64,000 nucleotides of DNA, from assembly GCF_000470775.1 (NCBI RefSeq), contig NC_022438.1:620001-684000 (forward strand), given 5' to 3'. A program made the translations under genes and the position numbers. The number at the start of each line of letters is the position of its first letter. Within the stretch, counting starts at the first letter, position 1. The notes beneath the pieces were generated by a model. The model ran no database searches. It saw only the letters and a program-made list of their open reading frames with translations, and was not told where the DNA came from. Positions 27,443 through 35,907 of this stretch are shown piece after piece. The DNA comes from Leifsonia xyli subsp. cynodontis DSM 46306 (GTDB taxonomy: Bacteria; Actinomycetota; Actinomycetes; Actinomycetales; Microbacteriaceae).

Positions 27443-28037
27443 GAACCCCGCGGAGCCCGGCGACCTCCGGGAGCTCGTCGCGGCCATCCCCCTCGCCCGG
27501 GCGGCTCTGGCCGAGATCACTCCCGAGTCCACGGTCGGCCAGCCGATCGATCACGTCGTCGAGGCCGGCGACGTCGTCTCCCTGCTGTTCGCCTGCATGC
27601 TACCCGGCTACCCCGGCTGGCGCTGGACGGTCTCGGTCGGCCGCGCGGAGGACGGCGTCCAGCCGACCGTGCTCGAAGCCGAGCTGATGCCCGGCGAGGA
27701 GTCGCTGCTCGCACCCGATTGGGTGCCGTGGTCGGAACGTTTCGCCGAGTACCAGGCGGCGCAGGAGGCCCTCACGGTCGAGGCGGACGACGACGATGAG
27801 GACGAGGACGAGACCGGCGACGACCGGCCCGACGAGGATGAGGATGGCGACGACCTCGACGACGAAGACGACCACGACATCCACGATCTGCACGAGGGGG
27901 ACGATGTGGACGGCGTCGACATCGACAGCGTCGGGGGCGAGACGGACCCCCCGCTGCCGGGCGTCGACGACGAGGCCACGGACGCCGAGGTCAACGCCGA
28001 GCCTGTTCTCCCCGCCGGGGAGGGCGCTGCTTCGTGA
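27435..28037 (+). CDS. DUF3027 protein with highly acidic tail
   Basis: About 200 residues from ATG 27435, overlapping the Csp stop by 8 bases (an in-frame ATG at 27426 is possible). The N-terminal ~115 residues are the DUF3027 core (VVSLLFACMLPGYPGWRWTVSVG, LLAPDWVPWSERFAEY). The C-terminal ~85 residues are nearly all Asp/Glu with His (DDDDEDEDET, DDLDDEDDHDIHDLHEGDD). The family is actinobacterial and has no known function. The steady pairing with a cold-shock protein suggests a role in RNA or nucleoid handling (inference). Confidence 0.85.
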   Translation: MPENPAEPGDLRELVAAIPLARAALAEITPESTVGQPIDHVVEAGDVVSLLFACMLPGYPGWRWTVSVGRAEDGVQPTVLEAELMPGEESLLAPDWVPWSERFAEYQAAQEALTVEADDDDEDEDETGDDRPDEDEDGDDLDDEDDHDIHDLHEGDDVDGVDIDSVGGETDPPLPGVDDEATDAEVNAEPVLPAGEGAAS

Positions 28038-28058
28038 CGCCGGTCGCCGCCGGGCGGC

Positions 28059-28301
28059 TCAGCGCCGGCGGGCCCGCCCGGCGCTGAGGGAGGCGAGCCC
28101 GAGCGCGCCGAGGGCGAGACCGACGACGATCGTCCAGCGCCACCAGCTCTCGTCCACGGCGCTGAGCGGGCCGGCGAAGGCGAATGTCACAGCGAGGGCG
28201 GCGGACCACAGGACGAGACCGGTGAGCACGGCCCGCCGGTCGTCCGTCGGGAGGGGCACCGGATCGGGCCGGCGCTCGCTCTCGCGCAGCCAGAGCCGCA
28301 C
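28059..28301 (-). CDS. DUF2530 membrane protein
   Basis: 80 residues from GTG 28301, three bases after the serC stop. Two hydrophobic helices (VLTGLVLWSAALAVTFAFAG and WTIVVGLALGALGLASL) and a basic end match the short actinobacterial DUF2530 family. Function unknown. Likely co-transcribed with serC. Confidence 0.8.
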   Translation of the reverse strand: MRLWLRESERRPDPVPLPTDDRRAVLTGLVLWSAALAVTFAFAGPLSAVDESWWRWTIVVGLALGALGLASLSAGRARRR

Positions 28302-28304
28302 GGC

Positions 28305-29429
<1,125 letters not shown>

Positions 29430-29538
29430 TTAGGGGCTGCCGCATCCTGCTGACGGCCACTCGGAATGCCGTCACCGGGCTGCCAGCGGCACCAAGTAGG
29501 CTCTAGTGCGACATTCGCGCCCGCTAGTGGAGGGGTCC

Positions 29539-30228
29539 ATGACCGATCTGATCGACACGACCGAAATGTACCTTCGCACCATCCTGGAGCTGGAGGAGGA
29601 CAACATCGTCCCCCTGCGCGCGCGCATCTCCGAGCGTCTCGGGCACTCCGGCCCGACCGTCTCGCAGACCGTCGGCCGTATGGAGCGCGACGGCCTCGTC
29701 GTCGTGTCGGGCGACCGCCATCTCGAGCTGACCGACGACGGACGCCGCAAGGCGGTGCATGTCATGCGCAAGCACCGTCTGGCCGAGCGCCTCCTCAGCG
29801 ACGTCATCGAGCTCGAGTGGGAGTACGTCCACGAGGAGGCCTGCCGCTGGGAGCACGTCATGAGCGAGCAGGTCGAGCGGAAGCTGCTCACCATGCTCGG
29901 CAACCCGACGGAGTCGCCCTACGGCAACCCCATCCCGGGCCTTGGCGAACTCGGCGCCGCCGACACCGCCTCCACCGGGAACCTGGTGAACCTCGTGGAG
30001 GCCGTGCGCGCCGCCGATTCCGAGGTGACTGCCAGAATCCGCCGCCTCGGGGAGCCGGCGCAGGTTGATCCCGAGCTGCTGCTCCAGCTCAAGCAAGCGG
30101 GGGTGATTCCCGGTTCGACCGGCACTTTCTCGGCGAACGGCTCCTCTGTCGCCGTCCAGATCGACGGGGCCGAGACGGGGCTGGAACTGCCCAACGAACT
30201 CGCTGCTCACATCTTCGTCGACGCCTGA
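29539..30228 (+). CDS. ideR: DtxR/IdeR-family iron-dependent regulator
   Basis: 229 residues from ATG 29539 behind GGAGGGG; the upstream frame start at 29506 lacks a site. The N-terminal winged helix (DTTEMYLRTI, GHSGPTVSQTVGRMERDGLV) is followed by a dimer/metal domain and a C-terminal SH3-like domain. Counting from this start, the known DtxR metal ligands fall at exactly the right places: Met10, His79, Glu83, His98, Cys102, Glu105 and His106. That marks an iron-type (DtxR/IdeR) rather than a manganese-type (MntR) regulator. It probably represses the siderophore-interacting gene, whose iron box lies at 10025. Confidence 0.95.
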   Translation: MTDLIDTTEMYLRTILELEEDNIVPLRARISERLGHSGPTVSQTVGRMERDGLVVVSGDRHLELTDDGRRKAVHVMRKHRLAERLLSDVIELEWEYVHEEACRWEHVMSEQVERKLLTMLGNPTESPYGNPIPGLGELGAADTASTGNLVNLVEAVRAADSEVTARIRRLGEPAQVDPELLLQLKQAGVIPGSTGTFSANGSSVAVQIDGAETGLELPNELAAHIFVDA

Positions 30229-30266
30229 AATCTGTTACCCGTTCGTTAAGAAGTCCTCGAAAAGAT

Positions 30267-30295
30267 GTGACAAACCAGGAGTCGTCCCGTATTCT
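30267..30295 (+). promoter_or_regulatory. Promoter of NlpC/P60 gene with ~145-base leader
   Basis: GTGACA (30267-30272) and TATTCT (30290-30295) are separated by 17 bases, a good housekeeping sigma promoter. It implies a transcript start near 30302 and an untranslated leader of about 145 bases before TTG 30447. Leaders of actinobacterial cell-wall hydrolases often carry a c-di-AMP (ydaO) riboswitch. I see only faint resemblance here and do not call one. Confidence 0.6.
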
Positions 30296-30446
30296 CTTAC
30301 GAGTCCGAACGGGCCAGAAGCCGGCCCACCAGGACCCCGACCAGGACGCTCCACCCCCCGCATCCCGTCTCCCGGCCGGTGAACCGACGCCAATCGCACA
30401 CAGACGGGGCGGCCCCAATGCCGCAGGAGCGCCAGGAGGTTGCACG

Positions 30447-31364
30447 TTGGCACACTCTGACACGCCCGGTCTCACCCAGGACGGGGCCTCTCAGGACCCT
30501 CGCTCCACCCCCCAGGATTCCGCTCCCCGCTCTGTCTCGCGCCGGTCCCTCCGCGCCGAGTCAGAGACCGGGACGGTCGCCCGCTCGACACCGGGGCCAC
30601 CTGGGTCCGCGGCCGCCACCTCGGCCGCTGCCGGTCTGGCCGCCACCAAACCGGCCGGCAAGCGCAAGGGCGGTTGGGTTCTCAATGTCGCGGCGATCGG
30701 TGTCGCGACCGGCATCGTCGCCACCATGTCCATCCCCGCCTTCGCCTTCAACCCGGACGACGCCGGGAGCTCGGCTTTCGGCCCCACCGCCGCCGACAGC
30801 ATGAAGAGGGCGCAATCGCAGAGCGTCGAGGTCAGCGATGTCGTCTCCTCGACCGCCGGCCGCGAGGCGGTCAGCGCGACCACCGAGCAGCAGCTCGCCG
30901 CCCAGAAGGCCGCCGCCGCCGCCGAGGCCGCCCGTCAGCGCGCCGCGGTCACGCTGACCCGCTACGCGACCAGCTACTCCGGCCCCTCCGTCCAGCAGTT
31001 CCTGGCCAACCCGCCGTACCCGGACTTCAGCCTCGACCGGGTGTTCTCGGTCGCCCAGCAGTATATCGGCACGCCTTATGTCTACGGCGGCGACAGCCCT
31101 TCCGGCTTCGACTGCTCCGGCTATATCATGTACGTCTATTCGCAGTTCGGCATCTCCATGCAGCACTCTGTGTCCAAACAGGCCGCCAGCGGCAAGGTTA
31201 TCGCCATTGCGGACGCGCGCCCCGGCGACCTTGTCATCATGCCCGGCCACGACGGTTTCTACGCCGGCAATGGCAACATCCTGGATGCTCCCACCCAGGG
31301 CAAGTCGGTCTCCATCCGGCCGATCTGGACCGACAACTACTACATCGTCCGCCTGGGGATCTGA
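30447..31364 (+). CDS. Secreted NlpC/P60 (C40) peptidoglycan endopeptidase
   Basis: 305 residues from TTG 30447, fixed by an ideal AGGAGG at 30434-30439. A long, basic N-region (~95 residues, Ser/Pro/Ala-rich) precedes a signal-type helix (LNVAAIGVATGIVATMSIPAFAF). A helical Ala/Gln-rich stalk follows, then the C40 peptidase domain (~190-305) with catalytic Cys in SPSGFDCSGYIMYVYSQFG, His in PGHDGFYAGNGN and the third polar residue in the DAPTQG region. It cuts stem peptides of peptidoglycan outside the cell. The N-region is unusually long for a signal peptide. Confidence 0.92.
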   Translation: MAHSDTPGLTQDGASQDPRSTPQDSAPRSVSRRSLRAESETGTVARSTPGPPGSAAATSAAAGLAATKPAGKRKGGWVLNVAAIGVATGIVATMSIPAFAFNPDDAGSSAFGPTAADSMKRAQSQSVEVSDVVSSTAGREAVSATTEQQLAAQKAAAAAEAARQRAAVTLTRYATSYSGPSVQQFLANPPYPDFSLDRVFSVAQQYIGTPYVYGGDSPSGFDCSGYIMYVYSQFGISMQHSVSKQAASGKVIAIADARPGDLVIMPGHDGFYAGNGNILDAPTQGKSVSIRPIWTDNYYIVRLGI

Positions 31365-31430
31365 ACACCCGGTGAACTCTGCGGACACCCGCTGAGGAAC
31401 GGCGTGCCTCGAATAGGAGGTGCGCCGTTC

Positions 31431-31754
31431 ATGCGTTACTCTGATCCCCTGAACGCTGTGCTGAGCAGCCGCGCAGATCGGAGAGCCCCGATGGCCGCAA
31501 GATCCTCGGTCGGGTCGCTGCAGGCGACCGCCGAGGTCGAGCGCGGCCTCCTGCCGGGCGTCGTATGCACGCTGCCATCGCGCCACCGGGACTTTCTGGC
31601 CTGTCGCCACCATGTCGAGGCCTGCCGCCGCCGTCCGCTGGCGTGCCACCACGCCGCCGCCGTCGTGAAGGGCGCTGTCCGCAAGGACAGTGCCCTTTTC
31701 TTTTGCCCGGCGTCACGCAGCGCCCACCCCGTCCACTCGAAAGGTCGCAGGTGA
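31431..31754 (+). CDS. Possible 107-residue orphan protein, Cys/His/Arg-rich, low confidence
   Basis: ATG 31431 follows AGGAGGT at a suitable spacing and the frame stays open with good third-base GC to 31754, ending in a GTGA overlap with the HNH start. The product is Arg/His/Cys-rich (FLACRHHVEACRRRPLACHH). However, a strong terminator hairpin (31668-31704) lies within the frame, and an inverted repeat covers the ribosome site (31398-31430). Alternatives are a leader peptide or a non-coding transcript ending at the hairpin. I recognise no family. Confidence 0.3.
   Translation: MRYSDPLNAVLSSRADRRAPMAARSSVGSLQATAEVERGLLPGVVCTLPSRHRDFLACRHHVEACRRRPLACHHAAAVVKGAVRKDSALFFCPASRSAHPVHSKGRR
31668..31704 (+). 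terminator. Intrinsic terminator with U-tract
   Basis: AAGGGCGCTGTCC (31668-31680) and GGACAGTGCCCTT (31685-31697) form a 13-bp stem with one G-T pair around a GCAA loop, followed by TTCTTTT. It is the best rho-independent terminator in the window. It ends a transcript 47 bases before the HNH gene. Confidence 0.88.
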
Positions 31755-32248
31755 AGACTCTGGTCCTCAACGCCGGCTACGAACCCCTCGCGGTCGTCTC
31801 CTTCAAACGCGCCATCGTCCTCGTGATGAACCATAAGGCGACCGTCCTCGAAAGCGACCGCGACCACCCTGTCTGGAGCATCGCCGGCAGCTGGGACCGC
31901 CCCTCCGTCATCCTCCTCACCCGCTATGTCCGCATCCCTCACGGCCGAGCCGTCCCGGTGAGCCGCCGGGGCGTCCTCCGGCGCGATCTGCACCGCTGCG
32001 CCTACTGCGGCAAGTCCGCCACGACCATCGACCACGTCCTGCCCCGCTCCCGCGGAGGCCGCGACTCCTGGGAGAACCTCGTCGCCTGCTGTCTGCGCTG
32101 CAACAACGTCAAGAGCGACAAAACCCCCGCGGAGATGGGCTGGATGCTCTCTTTCACCCCCCATGCCCCCCATGACGCCTCCTGGGTCGTGCGCGGAACC
32201 GAGGGCGCCCTCGCAGAATGGCAGGGCTACCTCGCTCCCGCCGCGTGA
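31751..32248 (+). CDS. HNH endonuclease-family protein
   Basis: 165 residues from GTG 31751. The N-terminal domain (VKTLVLNAGYEPLAVVSFKRA) and C-terminal HNH domain (CAYCGK..TTIDHVLPRSRGG, then SWENLVACCLRCNNVK) have both zinc CxxC pairs and the HNH His/Asn intact. This small HNH type is present in most actinobacteria as a single chromosomal copy. It is not linked to a phage or a restriction gene. Its role, probably in DNA repair, is unproven. Confidence 0.9.
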   Translation: MKTLVLNAGYEPLAVVSFKRAIVLVMNHKATVLESDRDHPVWSIAGSWDRPSVILLTRYVRIPHGRAVPVSRRGVLRRDLHRCAYCGKSATTIDHVLPRSRGGRDSWENLVACCLRCNNVKSDKTPAEMGWMLSFTPHAPHDASWVVRGTEGALAEWQGYLAPAA

Positions 32249-32301
32249 GGACGGGGCTGCGATCGGCGGTTCCGGCTGTGCCCGGTAGACTCGTCCCGTC
32301 C

Positions 32302-32373
32302 GCCTCTGTAGCTCAGTGGAAGAGCGAGTGCGTCCTAAGCACCAGGTCGGGGGTTCGAATCCCTCCAGGGGCA
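32302..32373 (+). tRNA. tRNA-Arg (anticodon CCT)
   Basis: Acceptor GCCTCTG pairs with CAGGGGC (one G-T pair), the D-arm is AGCTCAGTGGAAGAGC, the anticodon loop GTCCTAA gives CCT, and the T-arm is GGGGGTTCGAATCCCTCC. The discriminator is A and CCA is not encoded. A serine-recombinase relic and T-richer DNA begin directly behind it, so it probably served as an integration site. Confidence 0.95.
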
Positions 32374-32970
32374 CCTCATGTTCGACGTTCGAACCTGCGG
32401 CCGTAGGAATGAGTCATTGGTTTCGCCGAGCGACCTCACGGTGGCTTGCTTCGCGGCGGTCTCGTCGAGGTCGAGGCTGAAGGGTTTCGCTGCGGTGGAG
32501 TCGGTGTCGCCGTTTTCGCCGATAGGGATTTCGGTGAAGACGGCTTGGTTGGCGAGTCTTCCGGTGTGGTCGTCGGCGCGGGTGTCGATGCCGGCCATGT
32601 CGGTGGCGAGGGTGAGACGCGCGTCGATGCGGGTGCGGGCTTCGGCGTAGTCGTTGTGGTGCTCGGCGAGGCGGGGGTCGATGGTGTCGACTTCGTTGCG
32701 GAAGCGGTCGTGGAACTTGGCGAACTCGTCGAGGATGAGCCCGTTGGCGAGGCGGGCTTCGATGAGACGGTCCTGCTCGGTTGCAGTCTGGGGGCGCCTA
32801 CTGGTGAGGGCGTCGGCGGAGGCGCAGACGCAGACGCAGGCGGTGAGTTGGTCGAGCTCGTGGATGAGCATGTTCCGGAGCCCGTCGCGGGCGGCGGGGG
32901 TGCTTCGCTCCGGGTTCTGTTTTTCCGTCGGCCACTCGTTTTTGCCCTCCAGCTCGGGGCTGCCACTCAT
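32335..32970 (-). pseudogene. C-terminal relic of a large serine recombinase (inferred)
   Basis: 211 codons starting at ATG 32970 and reading into the complement of tRNA-Arg (the last codons, CPWRDSNPRPGA, are tRNA antisense). The body is charged and coiled (DRLIEARLANGLILDEFAKF, AEHHNDYAEARTRIDARL). It then shows LATDMAGIDTRADDHTGRL followed by ANQAVFTEIPIGENGD, which resembles the end of large serine integrases (typically RRLxNQAxFxxIxI...). The N-terminal catalytic serine domain and zinc ribbon are absent. I read it as an integrase remnant left at the tRNA insertion site. The family match is by eye and moderate. Confidence 0.5.
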
Positions 32971-33116
32971 TTTCGGGCGGCCGGAGCACTCAGGGGTGGC
33001 ACCCGGTTCGATATTTGCTTGTGAACGTCGGCGATTCGCCCTGTTCTGTTTCCAACGCCCCTGATCAAAAGAGAAAAGTATAGTGCAGACGCTCTTTACC
33101 CCCCCGACGACGGTGG

Positions 33117-33838
33117 GTGTGGGTAAGAATCTTCATCCGGCTGGCCGCTAGCCTCTGCGCCCTCGCCGCTCTCGCTCTCGCCGCATCAACCCATGGCGGT
33201 CTCCTGGGCCACCTGGAGCGCCACCAGCACCAACACCGGCGACAGCTGGAACGTCAGCACCTTCTGCACCGCCCCCACCCCCCTCCCCGCCACCGGCAGC
33301 ACCCGCATCGCACTCAACCTCCGCGGGACCGCCGCCATCGCCGGCGGCCAGAATTTCAGCCTGGCGTTGGCGTCGGATGGCACCGCCTGGGCGTGGGGGT
33401 ACAACGGCTACGGTCAGTTGCGCAACGGCACCACCACCGACTCCATCACCCCGGTGCGGGTGCAGAGGCTTGGCGGGAGGACGATCACCGCGATCGCCGC
33501 CGGCGCGTATTACAGTCTCGCTTTCGCGTCGGATGGGACTGTCTGGGCGTGGGGGGGACAACAGCACCGGCCAGCTCGGCAATGGCACCACCACCAATTC
33601 CAGCGTCCCGGTGCAGGTGCAGGGGTTGCTCCTCGCTGTGAATATCAAAGCGACGGGGGTGGTGGTGGGTGGTCGTGCGGCTACGGACATTGTGATGGCT
33701 GCGTGTTCTATTCCGACGGTGTTGTTTACGATGCCTGCTGGTTCGGTGGGTGTTGTGGATGTTGTGGTCACCACGCAGACGGGTTCTGGTGGGGCTGGTC
33801 CGACGTTGACATATAGGGGGGCGTTTACCTATGACTGA
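33117..33838 (+). pseudogene. Secreted RCC1-repeat protein relic with two frame breaks
   Basis: GTG 33117 opens a signal peptide (VRIFIRLAASLCALAALALAAS). Around 33185-33195 the frame must shift for the mature part AVSWATWSATSTNTGDSWN, which itself resembles the start of SipW-dependent proteins. RCC1 (alpha-tubulin-suppressor type) repeats follow: GGQNFSLALASDGTAWAWGYNGYGQL and GAYYSLAFASDGTVWAWG. At the seven-G run near 33548 the frame shifts again, to GDNSTGQLGNGTTTNSSVPVQV and an IPT-like Thr/Val-rich end (TMPAGSVGVVDVVVTTQTG to FTYD). Only about two RCC1 repeats remain, fewer than the seven of a full propeller. Base use becomes T-rich toward the end. Confidence 0.7.
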
Positions 33839-33916
33839 GTGACCGATGTGTAGTTCTCTCTACTGCCCATCACGTATAACCCTTATCCCTTTTTTGATAT
33901 GAAAGAAGTTCGTATT

Positions 33917-34540
33917 ATGACTGTTTTTGCAACGCGTTCTCAGGCTGGTCTTTTCCGGAAGAAGGTTCGTTTGTCGCGGCGTGCGCGTGTTCTTCGTGCT
34001 GGTGCGGTTGTGGCGGTGCTTGCGGTGAGTGGGATCGCGGTGTCGCACTCGGCGTTCAGTGCTTCTGTTTCGAACACGGGGAACTCGTGGTCGACGGGGA
34101 GCTTGTCGTTGACGTCTAACACGACGACCGCGGTGTTCTCCCCGACGGGTATTGTTCCGGGTCAGTCGGACAGCAAGGTGATCACGATCACGAACAAGGC
34201 TGGTCTGGCGGGTGTGGTCAAGGTTTACGCGGCGAACGCGTCGGATGCTTCCTCGATCGCGCAGTACTTCACTGTCACTGTTACGGAGGGGACGTTGTCG
34301 GGTGCCACGTTCACTGCTGATAAGAATGGGACGGTTTATAACGGTAGCCTTTCGGATTTCCTGACGAAGGACGTCTCGTATTCGACCGGTGTTGGTAACT
34401 GGACGCTGGACGGGACGGTGGATGTGTCGAAGAGTTACCAGATCTCCTGGGCGATGAGCTCGGCCGCGCCGAACAGTTCTCAGGGCAAGAAGGTCTCCAC
34501 GGACTTCACTTGGGAGATCCAGAACAACAAGGCGAGCTGA
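33917..34540 (+). CDS. SipW-dependent-type (TasA/camelysin-like) secreted protein
   Basis: 207 residues from ATG 33917 behind GAAAGAAG; the ATG at 33899 has no site. A basic N-region (SRRARVLRAG) and hydrophobic core (AVVAVLAVSGIAVSHSAFSA) form the long 'SipW-cognate' signal. The mature protein starts ASVSNTGNSWSTGSLSL and continues as an Ig-like, Thr/Ser/Val-rich beta domain with QSDSKVITITNKAGLAGVVKVYA. Such proteins form matrix fibres (TasA) or surface-bound camelysins in Bacillus. The signal peptidase expected to process it is encoded by the next gene, one base downstream. Codons are clearly T-richer than in the neighbourhood, which suggests transfer. Confidence 0.8.
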   Translation: MTVFATRSQAGLFRKKVRLSRRARVLRAGAVVAVLAVSGIAVSHSAFSASVSNTGNSWSTGSLSLTSNTTTAVFSPTGIVPGQSDSKVITITNKAGLAGVVKVYAANASDASSIAQYFTVTVTEGTLSGATFTADKNGTVYNGSLSDFLTKDVSYSTGVGNWTLDGTVDVSKSYQISWAMSSAAPNSSQGKKVSTDFTWEIQNNKAS

Positions 34541-34541
34541 G

Positions 34542-35276
34542 ATGACCGCTGCCAGGCATCACACGAGCGCCCGCGGTGTTCGCCGCATGGTTGTTGTCTC
34601 CGGTGACAGGCGCGTCTTTCGGGGCGTGGTGGTTGTCTGGGTGGTCACGGCGAATGTGTGCAGAGCGATCGTGTGGTGCCTGGTGGGTTTGCTGGTGTGG
34701 GGGATCGCCCCGTTCGCGATCGGTTGGCATGCGACCACGGTGATGTCGGGCTCGATAACACCGGCGATCCGTGCGGGGGACCTCGTCGTCATCCGCCCGG
34801 TATCGGCCGGTCAGCTCCGGGCGGGTCAGGTGGTCCAGTTCGATGACCCCGACAATCCCGGCCGGTTGCGGTTGCACCGGTTGGTGAAGATCCAGGGCGA
34901 CACCCTGACCACCAAAGGCGACGCGAACGCCCACTCCGATTCCTCACCGGTCACCGCGGGCATGGTCCATGGTGTCGGGGTGCTCCGTGTGCCCGGGGTC
35001 GGTATTCCGGTGAAAGCGTTCGCCGAACATAACTACCTCCTCCTCGCCGTCCTTGTCCTCGCCGTTCTCGCCCTCCTTGTGGGAACCCGCCTCGATCACG
35101 CATACGACTGGCTCCCCACCGATGACGGACCCGAGGAAGAACCGACCCGGGAAACCCCGACACCGGCAACCAACCACAACCACGACCACGACCACGACCA
35201 CGACGGTCTCGAGGACCTCCTCGAGCTGGTCGATCTGGCCGCCTCCCGCAACACCACCCACGATGCCTCCCCCTAA
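34542..35276 (+). CDS. sipW: Signal peptidase I, SipW/S26B type, with Asp-His repeat tail
   Basis: 244 residues from ATG 34542, one base after the previous stop. A transmembrane helix at ~40-60 leads to the catalytic Ser in TVMSGSITPAIRAGDLVVIRP, the general base His in RLRLHRLVKI (His instead of LepB's Lys marks the S26B/SipW class), and the Asp box TTKGDANAHSD. A second helix (~165-183) follows. The ~60-residue cytoplasmic tail contains NHNHDHDHDHDG, encoded by an ACCACG-type hexamer repeat, a likely metal-binding or slippage-prone stretch. It should process the neighbouring secreted protein. Confidence 0.88.
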   Translation: MTAARHHTSARGVRRMVVVSGDRRVFRGVVVVWVVTANVCRAIVWCLVGLLVWGIAPFAIGWHATTVMSGSITPAIRAGDLVVIRPVSAGQLRAGQVVQFDDPDNPGRLRLHRLVKIQGDTLTTKGDANAHSDSSPVTAGMVHGVGVLRVPGVGIPVKAFAEHNYLLLAVLVLAVLALLVGTRLDHAYDWLPTDDGPEEEPTRETPTPATNHNHDHDHDHDGLEDLLELVDLAASRNTTHDASP

Positions 35277-35356
35277 GCCCGGAGGTGTCTGGTTATCCGG
35301 GCGAAGACAGCGACCGCAGCGAAAAAGGGGGGAGATCACGCGAAGTGAGGACGACA

Positions 35357-35839
35357 ATGCTTGGAATTCAGGACTGGATCGCCGTCATCGACGCGGTGTG
35401 TCAAGCGACCGAGAGCGGCCACCTGATCTGGACCGCCAGCGATGACGATCCCGGCAACAGCACCCCGTGCTATATCGCGCGGGTGGGAACCCGCATCGAG
35501 TACCGGATCACCGCGGGAAAAGACCACCACCAAACCGAACTCGGCGTCGTCATCCTCTCCCGCAAACACGTCGCGGACACCCCCGTCATCCTCGATCGGG
35601 TCACGGTCCAACCATTCACACCAGGGAAGCTGACGCTTTACGACCACCTCGCCCAGCTCTACCACGCGGCGATCCGCAGCGCTGCCGGAGCACCACAAAC
35701 GCTCGGGGCAACTCTCGTCGAGGAGATCAGCAAAATCACCGCAACACCACCCCTCCCACACCGGACAAGGGTGCAGAGGGCTCTGTGGGAGCGGTGGGTG
35801 CAGGTCCGGCCCGTTCCGGCAGGAGACGGTCGTAGCTGA
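35357..35839 (+). CDS. Hypothetical protein downstream of sipW
   Basis: 160 residues from ATG 35357, preceded by TGAGGA; an upstream GTG (35285) in frame has no site. No family is recognised. It is soluble in character, with an opening LGIQDWIAVIDAVCQATE, a beta-rich middle (LIWTASDDDP, TELGVVILSRKHV) and a helical end (DHLAQLYHAAIRSAAG). It lies in the same orientation, 80 bases after sipW, and could belong to that unit. The 68 bases to the IS481 copy hold no feature. Confidence 0.5.
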   Translation: MLGIQDWIAVIDAVCQATESGHLIWTASDDDPGNSTPCYIARVGTRIEYRITAGKDHHQTELGVVILSRKHVADTPVILDRVTVQPFTPGKLTLYDHLAQLYHAAIRSAAGAPQTLGATLVEEISKITATPPLPHRTRVQRALWERWVQVRPVPAGDGRS

Positions 35840-35907
35840 CGCGACGCCGATTCGCTCTCAGCCCCGCCCTCACCCTGCACCACCGCCGTCACCGTCGATC
35901 GACCTAG

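Noticed and set aside
30300-30446. Possible ydaO/c-di-AMP riboswitch before the NlpC/P60 gene
   Set aside because: Only scattered pieces (GGTGAACCG, ACAGACGGGG) resemble the motif, and the conserved pseudoknot pairing could not be drawn. A covariance-model search with Rfam RF00379 would decide.
31751-32248. HNH gene as part of the island at tRNA-Arg
   Set aside because: It lies before the tRNA, has normal base use and belongs to a widespread chromosomal type.
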